Origin: Parachryseolinea silvisoli | GTDB taxonomy: Bacteria; Bacteroidota; Bacteroidia; Cytophagales; Cyclobacteriaceae | DNA length: 64,000 bases | Assembly: GCF_021190955.1 (NCBI RefSeq) | Contig: NZ_JAIOAO010000001.1 | Location: forward strand, 868,001 to 932,000 | Direction of reading: 5' to 3' | Shown: positions 49,411-58,526 of the stretch, one piece after another | Numbering within the stretch: the first letter of the stretch is position 1 | Layout: each line of letters begins with the position of its first letter | Program-made: the position numbers and the translations under genes | Notes under the pieces: model-generated | What the model saw: the letters and a program-made list of their open reading frames with translations, nothing else | Database searches by the model: none | Told to the model about the DNA's origin: nothing

Positions 49411-52392
49411 TTAAAATGTCAGGTTCAAACCACAGGAATAAATGCTCACGACGGGGTACGTGCCGCGATCGACTTTGCTGTCGAGCGGGTTTTCATTGGC
49501 GATCTCCGGTGAGAAGCCCGTAAAGCTTTTTGCCGTAAAGACGTTGGTACCCCGTATATACACACGCGCGGCTTTTACTGCCAGACGGTCCGTGATAGAC
49601 CGCGGCACGGTATAGCCCAGCGTGACGTTACGCAGTCGGAAGAAGTTAGCACTTTGTACAAAGCGTGAAGACGGCAGGAAATTTACGCCACCTTCGGAAG
49701 GGCGCGGCTCACTGTTGCTAGTCCCTTCGCCACGCCAGTAATCCATGACGTGCGCTTCAAAATTATAAAGATCGGGACGCACCGTTTCTTTATAGTTCAT
49801 GATCTCGGCCCCCGACTCGCCTTGAAAATCAAGCGCGAAATCGAAGCCTTTGAAGTCTAAGCCAAGGCTGATGCCGTAGAGCATTGTCGGGATCGGCGAG
49901 CCGATGGATGTACGATCGCTATCGTCGATCTCATTGTCGCCATTGGTATTAACAAAGCGTACATCGCCTACACCGGCGTTATCCATGTGTGGATAGGCAT
50001 CGAGCTCACCTTGGTTTTGAAACACGCCGTCTACCTGGTAACCATAAAAGCTGCCAATGGGCTCGCCGACCACACTCCGGGTAATGGAGTTGGGCCCGAG
50101 CAGTTGTCCGGACACGCTCCCGCCCCCCTGAATCTTGAGCACTTCATTGTGAATAGTTGTGCCGACGGCCCCGATACGGTAGCCAAGCCCGTTGTCAAGC
50201 TTGCTTTCCCAACCGAGGTTAAATTCAAAGCCACGATTGAGAATCTCGCCGGCGTTAAACGTGATCTGCGCCCCGGAGCCGTTGCCCAGATAGCCCGGCA
50301 CTTCAAGGGGAATAAGAATGTCGGACGTCACACGGCGGTAATAATCGATCTCAACTTTCAAGCGGTTATTAAAAAAACCAGCTTCAATACCCGCATCCGT
50401 CTGCGTTGTCGTTTCCCATTTTAATTCAGGGTTACCCGTGATGCCATACGTGGCGCCGGAAAACAGGCGATCGCCCTGACCAAACACGGTATTCACCCCG
50501 TTGTCCACCAACGAGTATATTTTCAGGTATTCGATCTTTTCGTTGCCTGTCTTACCCCAGCTGGCACGCAGCTTCAGGTTGTCGAGGAACGTAACGTCTT
50601 GTAAAAAAGACTCTTCGATAATATTCCAACCGACGGCCACCGACGGAAAATCAGCATAGCGATTGGCCGTGGTAAACTTGGAAGAACCGTCGCGGCGGAA
50701 GGTAGCGGTAAAGAGGTATTTACCTTTATAGGTATAGTTAGCGCGGGCCAGGTACGATAGCATAGAATAGTTATACTTCGGATCTGCACCGTTCACATCC
50801 TTTTCGCTATCGATGATCGTAATGGAGCTGCCCTGGTTGAAATACCAGAAGTCCTCATCATCACGCAAGATGTTCTGCGACTGCAAGCGTAAAAACTCCG
50901 ATGTTGTGTTTTGCATCGTAAAGCCCACCAGGGCGTCGACGTGATGGTCACCGAAGTTTCTCTGAAAGTTCAGCGTGTTCTCCCACAGCACCGTGGCCTG
51001 ATCTTCGAATTTCTTTATCAACAGGTTTTGTGACCGTTGTTGTTGCGGCGATACAAAGAACACAGGGGTAAACGAACGGTTCTTAAAATACTTGGCATCT
51101 ACACCCAGGCTGGTGCGGAAGGTAAAGGCATTGTCTAGGAAGTTTACCTCACCAAACAAGTTACCGACGCCCCGGATACCGCGGTCCGCGTTGTTGGTAT
51201 ATTCGATGTCCGCCAGTGGGTTACCGACGTTCGGCACGGCATTAAAATTTCCGTCAGCATCACGCGGTGTCACGACCGGCAGCGCGCGGTAGGTCGCAAA
51301 GACGGCATTGCCACCGGTATTGGTTTGTTTATAGGGGGTGATGGTAAAGTTATTGCCAAAACGAACGTTCTTACTCAGATGGAAAGTGTTGTTCAGTTTG
51401 AGTGTGACGCGTTCATAAGCAGATTTCTCAACAATACCTTCTTGCTTAAAATATCCGAGGCCGATATAATATTGGATTTTAGGCGATGCGCCGGCGGCGG
51501 AAAATTGATAGTTCTGAATCGGTGCAGTATCAAAAATAAGATCCTGCCAGTCGGTATTCGGTACGGCATCGACGTTGTTATAAGATCCCGGCGCAAACTG
51601 ATTCACATACGTAGCAAAGTCACGGCCATTTAGCATGTCGATCTTGCTCTGCAATTGCTGCACGCTGTATTCAGCGGATAGACTTATGGTGGGATATTCC
51701 TGACCTTGGATACCGCGCTTGGTCGTGATGAGGATTACCCCATTAGCACCGCGTGCACCATAGATAGCCGTGGAAGAAGCATCTTTCAACACTTCCATTG
51801 ACTCGATGTCGGCCGCATTGAGAAAGTCGATGTCCTGAACAATAACACCATCCACCACGTAGATCGGCGACGAGTCGTTAAACGTACCCTGACCACGAAT
51901 CCGCACCACCGGAGCTGCTCCCGGTGCGCCTGTTGAGCTCGACACCTGCACACCGGCCACCTTACCCTGCAGCGCTTGCATAGGCGACACGGCGGGTACC
52001 TTGGTCAGGTCGGCTCCCCGTATCGACGACACCGAACCCGTGAGATCAGATTTCTTCACCACGCCATACCCGATCACAACCACATCGCTCAGCGTCGTAA
52101 AGTCGACTTCAAGCGCCACATTCACCACCGTCTGGGCGTCCAGCACAATAGACTGGGTCTTGTAGCCCACAAAAGTGAATGTCAATGTCGTTTCTTCGGA
52201 TCCTACCTCCAGAGAATAATTGCCGGATACGTCTGTCGCCGTACCCCGGCTGGTTCCCTGAACAAGAACATTCACACCGGGCAGTGGACTGCCATCGGTG
52301 GCATCCGTCACCTGGCCGGTAACGGTTCGGTTTTGCGCCCAGGCTGGCGCTGCTAACACACAGATAATCAACAGCGTAAGAATTCTTTGCAT
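49411..52392 (-). CDS. SusC/RagA-like TonB-dependent transporter (second locus)
   Basis: A 993-residue outer-membrane transporter. Signal peptide (ILTLLIICVLAAPAWA), regulatory-like domain (TVTGQVTDATDGSPLPGV), the segment SDVVVIGYGVVKKSDLTGS, plug with RIRGQGTFNDSSPIYVVDG and EVLKDASSTAIYGARGANG, then barrel strands and a terminal aromatic end (SIYSCGLNLTF). It imports the oligosaccharides cut by the surface GH144 (inference). A 318-base control region lies upstream. Confidence 0.95.
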   Translation of the reverse strand: MQRILTLLIICVLAAPAWAQNRTVTGQVTDATDGSPLPGVNVLVQGTSRGTATDVSGNYSLEVGSEETTLTFTFVGYKTQSIVLDAQTVVNVALEVDFTTLSDVVVIGYGVVKKSDLTGSVSSIRGADLTKVPAVSPMQALQGKVAGVQVSSSTGAPGAAPVVRIRGQGTFNDSSPIYVVDGVIVQDIDFLNAADIESMEVLKDASSTAIYGARGANGVILITTKRGIQGQEYPTISLSAEYSVQQLQSKIDMLNGRDFATYVNQFAPGSYNNVDAVPNTDWQDLIFDTAPIQNYQFSAAGASPKIQYYIGLGYFKQEGIVEKSAYERVTLKLNNTFHLSKNVRFGNNFTITPYKQTNTGGNAVFATYRALPVVTPRDADGNFNAVPNVGNPLADIEYTNNADRGIRGVGNLFGEVNFLDNAFTFRTSLGVDAKYFKNRSFTPVFFVSPQQQRSQNLLIKKFEDQATVLWENTLNFQRNFGDHHVDALVGFTMQNTTSEFLRLQSQNILRDDEDFWYFNQGSSITIIDSEKDVNGADPKYNYSMLSYLARANYTYKGKYLFTATFRRDGSSKFTTANRYADFPSVAVGWNIIEESFLQDVTFLDNLKLRASWGKTGNEKIEYLKIYSLVDNGVNTVFGQGDRLFSGATYGITGNPELKWETTTQTDAGIEAGFFNNRLKVEIDYYRRVTSDILIPLEVPGYLGNGSGAQITFNAGEILNRGFEFNLGWESKLDNGLGYRIGAVGTTIHNEVLKIQGGGSVSGQLLGPNSITRSVVGEPIGSFYGYQVDGVFQNQGELDAYPHMDNAGVGDVRFVNTNGDNEIDDSDRTSIGSPIPTMLYGISLGLDFKGFDFALDFQGESGAEIMNYKETVRPDLYNFEAHVMDYWRGEGTSNSEPRPSEGGVNFLPSSRFVQSANFFRLRNVTLGYTVPRSITDRLAVKAARVYIRGTNVFTAKSFTGFSPEIANENPLDSKVDRGTYPVVSIYSCGLNLTF

Positions 52393-52710
52393 ACTTCATT
52401 TCGCAAAACAGATGTTGGTCTTGGGGGCTGTTCGCGCTAGTGAAGTTTGCATTTGGCAAGAGAAACCAGGCATTATTTCGCCGAAATGCGCCTAAAACAA
52501 CGTTTTCGCAATCGGTTTATAGAGGGCCTTTTTTCCAGAAGAAAAACATTATTTCAAACGATTCCAGAAGGCTTTCGCACAACTGTCATGGGAGTTTTAC
52601 CGGATTAAAAACATCATAATAAAGTACTGGTGAAAACACCCCGAAACGTCAGTTTAACGTGTGACGAATGAAATGGAAATGGGAGGAAGTGAAATGGGAC
52701 TGTGACGAAG
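52393..52710. promoter_or_regulatory. Control region upstream of the second SusC gene
   Basis: 318 bases without a credible gene. Two short perfect dyads lie close together: ATTTCG-C-CGAAAT (52475-52487) and AAAAC-AAC-GTTTT (52494-52506), followed by GCAATCGGTTTA at 52508-52519, which keeps the left half of the hexuronate operator core. They are candidate binding sites for the regulator of this locus; the 7TM-DISM protein encoded just upstream is a possible reader (inference). No terminator was seen for that upstream gene. Confidence 0.45.
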
Positions 52711-54612
52711 TCACCCGACAGTTTTGGTAGTAGAAAGATGGAGGCGCTTATCCGCGGGCCCCTGGTCTATTATAACCTCCTCCCACCGCGAGGCATGCGG
52801 CCGACGGCCCCGGGCCTCAAGCTCCAGCAGCCGCTCAATTACTTTGTGTTTAAAGCCCCAAAGCGTATTCACGCGCAAGTCAAGTTGGGCCGCAAGCGCT
52901 TCTAACGTATAATCTTTGTTACCAACAACGGCCAGATAGGCGATGTAAAAGGCTTTTTCTACCGGGAACTTGATGCTGTGGAAAATGGTATAAGCCGTAA
53001 TGGATTCATTATAACCACAACGGGTGCAGCGCCGGGCAAACTTTTGACTACCATCAAAATACTTTTCATTACCACACTTACGGCAATGAAATCCCTCCTG
53101 CCACTTGAGGCTTTCCAGGAAACGGTAACACGCCAGGGTATCGGGATATAACGTCTGGAACTGCCGGTAATCCATGGTCTTCTCCAGGAGGCGCTCGTTC
53201 AACACCTCTTTTAAACTGTTCTTGAGCTTCCAGTTGTCAAGGTCCAACAGTGAGTTGATCTGGTTGATCTCGTACGACTGGCGTTCGACCTTGATGTTGG
53301 TCTCCTCCAGCAGTCGATTCTTTTCGTGCAACTCCAGGGTACGCTCGCGCACCTTCTCCTCCAGCTCGCGCGTAACCTTGTCTTTCAACTGCATGTTGAC
53401 TTCGTGCTGGTGAATGATCCGTCGCAGCGCACGGTCCCGCATATCTTTTAATATATGAATGCGGTCGCCCATGGCAAAAGTCAACAGCAGCATCTCTACC
53501 ACGAAACTGAAGTGCAAACTGTAATGCAGGGGCGTCGTAAAAGGCAATATGTTAAAGTAGACCAGCGCCCGGATAAAAAAGCCAAAGAATAAAATGCCAT
53601 ACGCCATGACAAAAAACCGGGCGGGGCGATAACCTTTGTTCCAGACCGCTATACCCGTATAAAAGATCAGCGACAACGGTATGATCTCGATATCACGATA
53701 GGTAAGCAGGTGCGGCAGAAACACGATTTCCACCACAAACCAAGCCGAGCGTAACCCGATCATCCACATCAGCCAGCGGTCAAGCCGGGGCGCATTAGCA
53801 CGCGTGCTCAAAAAACGCCGCGTAAAGACCAGACTCCACAATATCACGGAACACAATGTAACGCCCACCGCATAATCATTCCATTCGGGATGCGAGGGCC
53901 ACAGGTACTGAAACCCGACGCCGTCGTAGCTCATGGCGTAGGCGGCTACGCTAAGAATGTAGAGAATATAGTAGATGTTCTTGATCTCTTTGATGGCCAG
54001 GTATACCAGGAAGTTATACAAGCTGATAATGAGGATCATGCCATAAAACATGCCAAACAAGAAGTATTCGTTCAGCGCGTAGTATATAAATCGATCCGCC
54101 GAACGAACACCGATGCGCAGGTCGGCAAAGGCATGCGACTGCACCCGGAAATAATAATACATCATCGTGTCGGCCTTTATATCCAGCACGATCTCAAAGT
54201 TCTTGTGACGCAGCGGTCGCTGCCGGAAGGGTTGTTTGTCACCCATCACCACGTTTTGATACGACCCGTCCATCTGCGGCACATAGGCTTCGATGTAGTC
54301 GATAGTCTGATCGTAGAATTCCAGCATCCATACCTTCCGGCTATGGGCATAATGCCGGATCGGCAACCTGATCCAATACGAAGCATCGGGCACGAAGTCC
54401 TTGTTTTGATAGGCCGCGTGTTGTTGAAAGCGATTGGAGAAATTGTGCGCGGAGATTTGCCAGAATGAGATCGAGTTGGTGGCGTCGCGGTAAAACGTCA
54501 GCTCATACGGCATGAAGTTTCGCTCGGGTACGCTGTCATTCAGCACAAAGACCTCTTGCGCCGCCAGTCGCCCGGCAGCCAATACCAGTAGTAATCCCAG
54601 CACCCACCGCAT
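52711..54612 (-). CDS. 7TM-DISM membrane receptor fused to an IS1595-transposase-like zinc ribbon and helix-turn-helix
   Basis: 633 residues from the ATG at 54612; the longer frame overlaps the upstream gene and lacks a leader, while MRWVLGLLLVLAAG is a signal peptide. Residues about 20-165 match the 7TMR-DISMED2 ligand-binding domain (SYWIRLPIRH, WMLEFYDQTIDYIEAYVP). Seven membrane helices span about 180-383 (7TMR-DISM), then a long coiled coil (390-478). The end is unexpected: HCRKCGNEKYF...RRCTRCGYNES has C510, C513, C529 and C532 of a zinc ribbon. TAYTIFHSIKFPVEKAF and LEALAAQLDLRVNTLWGFKHKV follow, as in the N-terminal region of IS1595 transposases. The DDE nuclease domain is absent. It may be a one-protein membrane receptor and DNA-binding regulator of this locus (inference). 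It starts 11 bases after the GH144 gene. Confidence 0.87.
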   Translation of the reverse strand: MRWVLGLLLVLAAGRLAAQEVFVLNDSVPERNFMPYELTFYRDATNSISFWQISAHNFSNRFQQHAAYQNKDFVPDASYWIRLPIRHYAHSRKVWMLEFYDQTIDYIEAYVPQMDGSYQNVVMGDKQPFRQRPLRHKNFEIVLDIKADTMMYYYFRVQSHAFADLRIGVRSADRFIYYALNEYFLFGMFYGMILIISLYNFLVYLAIKEIKNIYYILYILSVAAYAMSYDGVGFQYLWPSHPEWNDYAVGVTLCSVILWSLVFTRRFLSTRANAPRLDRWLMWMIGLRSAWFVVEIVFLPHLLTYRDIEIIPLSLIFYTGIAVWNKGYRPARFFVMAYGILFFGFFIRALVYFNILPFTTPLHYSLHFSFVVEMLLLTFAMGDRIHILKDMRDRALRRIIHQHEVNMQLKDKVTRELEEKVRERTLELHEKNRLLEETNIKVERQSYEINQINSLLDLDNWKLKNSLKEVLNERLLEKTMDYRQFQTLYPDTLACYRFLESLKWQEGFHCRKCGNEKYFDGSQKFARRCTRCGYNESITAYTIFHSIKFPVEKAFYIAYLAVVGNKDYTLEALAAQLDLRVNTLWGFKHKVIERLLELEARGRRPHASRWEEVIIDQGPADKRLHLSTTKTVG

Positions 54613-54623
54613 TCTGTTGTTGT

Positions 54624-56000
54624 TTATTTTTCGTCTAACCAGCCACCGGCAAACCCGGCCTTCTTCAGGCCTGCCCGGATATAGGGACTCTTTTTCATGA
54701 CTTTCCACAAAAGCTCCGAGCGATAGTTTTCCAACTGCAATACGATCGGCCCCTGGTCAATGCCAAGATAGTCTTTATCAAACCACCCGGTAGTGCCGTT
54801 CTCATAAACAATGCTCAGGTTAAAAGCGTCTTTAAAGCCATATCGATCATATACCTTGACACCAAAACGTCGCTTCATGTGCTTCAATGCCGGTATACAG
54901 ATCTCGGGGGCGAACGCCAGTGAGCCACCGGCTGCCGTCGGCGCGATCGTGCCATCATCCTGCAGGTAAAACTGGGACGCGCCGCGCGCATGATAACCTT
55001 GAAACGCTACGTTGGGATTTTGTTTGCCCTCGTTACCCGGTCCGTCGCATGCCGTCAGGCCCCAGATGTTTTTATCATACCCCACAAACGCCGCGGCGTT
55101 GTTAACGCAATAAGCACGGTTTGCATACGTCGCACGCCTGGAGTTTTCAAAGTAATCGATGCCCTTCTCTCGCATATAAGCATCTTGTATGCCGCGAAAG
55201 TCAATATAAAGATGTGAATATTGGTGGCCGAACAGCGGACCGAAGTTTACAAACTCCTGGCCCTGGTATTTTGTCCATTGGTAGGTGTCGGTCCACGCCT
55301 TCCAGCTTTCGGAAGATATGGTATGCGTAGGCGATCCCAGCGCAAGGATGTACAGGATCATACCTTCATTGTATCCGCGCCAGGTGGCATCGATAAAACC
55401 ACGTTCAGGATGCCAGCCCATGCTCATGACCTTCTTGTCTTGCATCGCCCAGTCCCACTCTACGGCCCGGTACAGCGTATCGGCCAGTGCCCGTATATGC
55501 ACCTCCGTCGTATCGCTGCCATCAAAGTACGCCTGCGCAGAAAGGACGCCCGCCATCAGTAGCCCGGTATCAATGGTCGATAGTTCAACCTGTTGAAACC
55601 GCAGGCCCGTCTTCATATCGAGGAAGTGATAAAAGAACCCTTTGTGACCGGCCACACCTTGTGCGGCCTCACCTTTGGGAAGATGCTGCAAGAATCTCAA
55701 CGTGCGCAACGTGCGCTCCGCTGCCTGCACCCGCGTGATATACCCACGCTCGACACCTACGAGGTACGTTGACAAGCCAAAGCCGGTCGCAGCGATGCTC
55801 GAAAAGCTTTCGCTGGGCCACCGGTCCGGCAACTGACCATTCTCCGCATTCGCGGTCTCCCAGAAAAAGGAGAAGGTCTGCTGCGACAACGAATCGAGAA
55901 AAGGTGTTGCGGTAGTGTCACCGCCCGGCTGTTTCGGCACACATGCCCAGCATAGCGCCAGGAATAGCCATACGGCGGCCGTTCTTCGAAATAAGGTCAT
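54624..56000 (-). CDS. GH144-type endo-beta-1,2-glucanase (PF10091 family)
   Basis: A 458-residue exported enzyme, probably a lipoprotein (Cys20, ALCWACVPKQPGG, though the lipobox is not canonical). The (alpha/alpha)6 catalytic domain fills the rest: LSQQTFSFFWETANAENG, GFGLSTYLVGVERGYIT, GFFYHFLDMKTG, GWHPERGF, DGTIAPTAAGGSLAFAPEI, RYGFKDAFNLS and YLGIDQGPIVLQLENYR. Acidic residues of the GFFYHFLD region and the conserved Glu of STIDTGLL-type helices line the active cleft in this fold. It is nearer in length to the characterised single-domain GH144 enzymes than the surface homologue at 44512-46521. Co-transcribed with the 7TM-DISM receptor gene. Confidence 0.9.
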   Translation of the reverse strand: MTLFRRTAAVWLFLALCWACVPKQPGGDTTATPFLDSLSQQTFSFFWETANAENGQLPDRWPSESFSSIAATGFGLSTYLVGVERGYITRVQAAERTLRTLRFLQHLPKGEAAQGVAGHKGFFYHFLDMKTGLRFQQVELSTIDTGLLMAGVLSAQAYFDGSDTTEVHIRALADTLYRAVEWDWAMQDKKVMSMGWHPERGFIDATWRGYNEGMILYILALGSPTHTISSESWKAWTDTYQWTKYQGQEFVNFGPLFGHQYSHLYIDFRGIQDAYMREKGIDYFENSRRATYANRAYCVNNAAAFVGYDKNIWGLTACDGPGNEGKQNPNVAFQGYHARGASQFYLQDDGTIAPTAAGGSLAFAPEICIPALKHMKRRFGVKVYDRYGFKDAFNLSIVYENGTTGWFDKDYLGIDQGPIVLQLENYRSELLWKVMKKSPYIRAGLKKAGFAGGWLDEK

Positions 56001-56062
56001 AACACGACAGGGTTGTTGTAGTCAAGGAAAGATCGGACTAAAAGCGGATATTGCCAAACCAC

Positions 56063-56096
56063 AAAAAAGCCTCGCCGTACAAGTACGACGAGGCTT
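56063..56096 (-). terminator. Terminator downstream of the outer-membrane-protein remnant and GH95 gene
   Basis: Stem AAGCCTCG-C-CGTA/TACG-A-CGAGGCTT (56067-56079 and 56084-56096) with a CAAG loop and one mismatch. On the minus strand a run of six T follows (complement of 56063-56068). It separates GH95 transcription from the GH144/receptor pair. Confidence 0.85.
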
Positions 56097-56120
56097 CTCC
56101 CAAACGTTACTATCTATATA

Positions 56121-56186
56121 TTAAAATCGTACAGTCATGCTCACCAGAAAGTTGGCCCGGGGTACCAAGCGCCCGTTTACTTGATA
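56121..56186 (-). pseudogene. Remnant of the 3' end of an outer-membrane beta-barrel gene
   Basis: Directly after the GH95 stop codon (TAG at 56187-56189) the same frame runs for 21 codons to TAA: YQVNGRLVPRANFLVSMTVRF. The last ten residues have hydrophobic residues at -1, -3, -5, -7 and -9 with terminal Phe, the exact pattern of the barrel-insertion signal at the end of outer-membrane proteins. A terminator follows 24 bases later. It looks like the tail of a lost porin-like gene that now lies behind GH95. Chance cannot be excluded for so short a stretch. Confidence 0.5.
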
Positions 56187-58511
56187 CTAATGTACTTTCA
56201 AGTCTTCATTCAAAGTATATACCTTCCCAGTCTCGGTTTGCAGCGTCACCGCTTTATTACCGTACCGCACCTGGCAAGCTCCCCCCAATCGTGACAGCAA
56301 CGTCACTTCCTGCAGTACACCGTTGGCCCATGTCATGGAGACTTCAAACCCGCCGCGCGCACAAAGCCCACGAACATACCCCGTAGCCCAAGCCTTCGGC
56401 AACGCCGGCAACAACGTCAGCGAGCCATCATGGCTCTGCAACAGCATTTCCGCCATACCCGCCGGAGCACCAAAGTTACCATCGATCTGGAACGGCGGAT
56501 GATTATCAAACAAGTTAGGCAACGTCGACTTCTTAAATAGTGCTACGAGGTTTTCATGCGCCGCTTCGCCATCGCCCAGGCGAGCGAAGAAGTTAACAAT
56601 CCACGCCCTGCTCCAACCCGTATGGCCTCCACCATGCGCCAGCCGATAATCGATTGTCTTACGAGCGGCAGCAAAAAGATCAGGTTGCTTGCGGGTAATC
56701 TCCTTCCCGGGATGCAAGCCATATAGATGCGATATATGCCGATGCCCAGGCTCCGGCTCCTGAAAAGATTCCGTCCACTCAAGTATACGTCCGTCGGCGC
56801 CAATCTGTGTCGGTGATAACTTTGCCAGGATCTTCTCGAGCTTTTTACCAAAAGCCTCGTCCTGGTGCAATACGCGCTGGGCCAATAGCGTGCTCGTTAA
56901 CAGGTCGCGGATGATCATGTGGTCCATCGTCGGTCCCATCACCATCGTTGCTTTCCGTCCATCGGCAGTCTGAAATGAATTCTCCGGAGAAATAGAAGGG
57001 CCTGACACCAACTTGCCCGTGGCGGGATTCTCTACCAGCCACTGCGCACAGAACGCTGCGGACTCTTTCAAGATCGGGTAATATTGTTGCAGGAACGCTT
57101 TGTCACCCGTGAAAGCATAGTGCTCCCACACGTGCTGCGCACACCACGCCATGCCCATGGGCCACATCGCCCAGCTGGGATACCCATACGGCGCCGTGAA
57201 CAGCCACGGGTCTGTTGTAAAATGTGCTACGGTACCATCGATGCCATACATAGTCTTTGCTGTCTTGCGCGCATCGGGACGTAGTTTATCGAGGAAGGTA
57301 ATGAAAGGCAAATGCAGCTCCGACAGGTTTGCCACCTCCGCCAGCCAGTAATTCATCTGAATGTTAATGTTGATATGATAGTCTGCGCTCCACGGTGGCG
57401 TCAGGCCGTCGGCCCAGATGCCTTGCAGGTTTGCCGGCAAACCTCCCGGGCGCGAGCTGCTGATCAACAAATAGCGACCGAACTGGAAATATAATGCTGC
57501 CAGGTGCGGATCTTCATTTCCATGCTGCAACGCCGACACGCGCGCGTCGGTAGGAAAGTATACCGCATTGGTCACGCCCAAATCGAGCGCTACACGGTTA
57601 AAGTAGGATTGATAGTCCTGTATATGCGCGCGTTTCAAATCTTCATATCGCTTCGCCGTGGCGGCGGTCAACTGCTGTTGCGTGGTCGTGCGCGGGTCAC
57701 CGCCGGTATAGTCGGTGGCGATCGCGATCAGCACCGTGACGGCATTAGCCTTTTCTATAGACAGGTGTGTACCCCCGGCGGACAGAGAGCCTCCTTCTGG
57801 TATAACACGCAACTGTGTTACCAGCTTCACACCTACCCCGCCACCGGTGTGCTCCTGTAATAATATATCATTTCCCGAAACAGATACCGCCGCGTTGCTA
57901 CCAGGACGGGTAAGCGCGAACTGTAACGACAGGGCCCCCGGCCGGTCAGCCGTCAGTCGCAATACCACCACCTGGTCGGGCGCGCTGGAAAATACTTCAC
58001 GCGTATAGGCTACCCCCTCTTGTCGGTATTGTACGGTAGCGACCGCTGTCTCGAGGTCGAGTGCGCGTTCGTAGCCTTCGGGTTCTGCCCCTTGCGCGGG
58101 AAATGTCAACCACAAGTCACCGGCGGTCTGGTAACTGCTGTTGACCGTTTTGTTGCCCATCATCTTATCGATGGCCAGTTGCTGTGCGTCGACGTACTTG
58201 CCGGCAAACAACAGCTTGCGGATGACGGGCAGCGCGGCACGTGCGCCGGGATTGATGAAGTCTTCCGGCTTACCCGTCCACACGCTTTCTTCATTCAGCT
58301 GCAAGCGCTCCGATTGTACACCACCGAAGACCATCGCGCCTACCCGGCCGTTGCCGACCGGCAGCGCCTCGTTCCAATTTGCAGCAGGTCTGTTGAACCA
58401 GAGCCTCCAGTTGGCCACCGGCGCAGGCGACTGCCCGGCGGCGTGTACCACAACGCCCAGCCACAACGTGGCCAGCACTAAACTCATGCGTATATAAGAT
58501 CGTATCATCAT
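56187..58511 (-). CDS. Glycoside hydrolase family 95 (alpha-L-fucosidase/alpha-L-galactosidase)
   Basis: A 774-residue secreted enzyme with signal peptide (SLVLATLWLGVVVHAAGQ). The N-terminal beta-domain opens with LWFNRPAANWNEALPVGNGR and LNEESVWTGKPEDF; the (alpha/alpha)6 barrel contains PGGLPANLQGIWADG, GPSISPENSFQTADG (catalytic Glu region), EPEPGHRHISHLYGLHPG and NHPPFQIDGNFGAPAGMAEM with the Asn/Asp residues of the active site. A C-terminal beta-domain closes the protein. It removes terminal fucose or galactose from plant glycans. It lies 15 bases after the GNAT gene, so may share its transcript. Confidence 0.93.
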   Translation of the reverse strand: MMIRSYIRMSLVLATLWLGVVVHAAGQSPAPVANWRLWFNRPAANWNEALPVGNGRVGAMVFGGVQSERLQLNEESVWTGKPEDFINPGARAALPVIRKLLFAGKYVDAQQLAIDKMMGNKTVNSSYQTAGDLWLTFPAQGAEPEGYERALDLETAVATVQYRQEGVAYTREVFSSAPDQVVVLRLTADRPGALSLQFALTRPGSNAAVSVSGNDILLQEHTGGGVGVKLVTQLRVIPEGGSLSAGGTHLSIEKANAVTVLIAIATDYTGGDPRTTTQQQLTAATAKRYEDLKRAHIQDYQSYFNRVALDLGVTNAVYFPTDARVSALQHGNEDPHLAALYFQFGRYLLISSSRPGGLPANLQGIWADGLTPPWSADYHININIQMNYWLAEVANLSELHLPFITFLDKLRPDARKTAKTMYGIDGTVAHFTTDPWLFTAPYGYPSWAMWPMGMAWCAQHVWEHYAFTGDKAFLQQYYPILKESAAFCAQWLVENPATGKLVSGPSISPENSFQTADGRKATMVMGPTMDHMIIRDLLTSTLLAQRVLHQDEAFGKKLEKILAKLSPTQIGADGRILEWTESFQEPEPGHRHISHLYGLHPGKEITRKQPDLFAAARKTIDYRLAHGGGHTGWSRAWIVNFFARLGDGEAAHENLVALFKKSTLPNLFDNHPPFQIDGNFGAPAGMAEMLLQSHDGSLTLLPALPKAWATGYVRGLCARGGFEVSMTWANGVLQEVTLLSRLGGACQVRYGNKAVTLQTETGKVYTLNEDLKVH

Positions 58512-58526
58512 GTTTGAAAGAACTTG

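Noticed and set aside
53005-53160. Zinc ribbon of IS1595 type taken as a sign of an inserted transposon
   Set aside because: No nuclease domain, no terminal inverted repeats or target duplication seen, and the ribbon is in frame with the 7TM-DISM receptor. It is a fused domain, not an insertion sequence.
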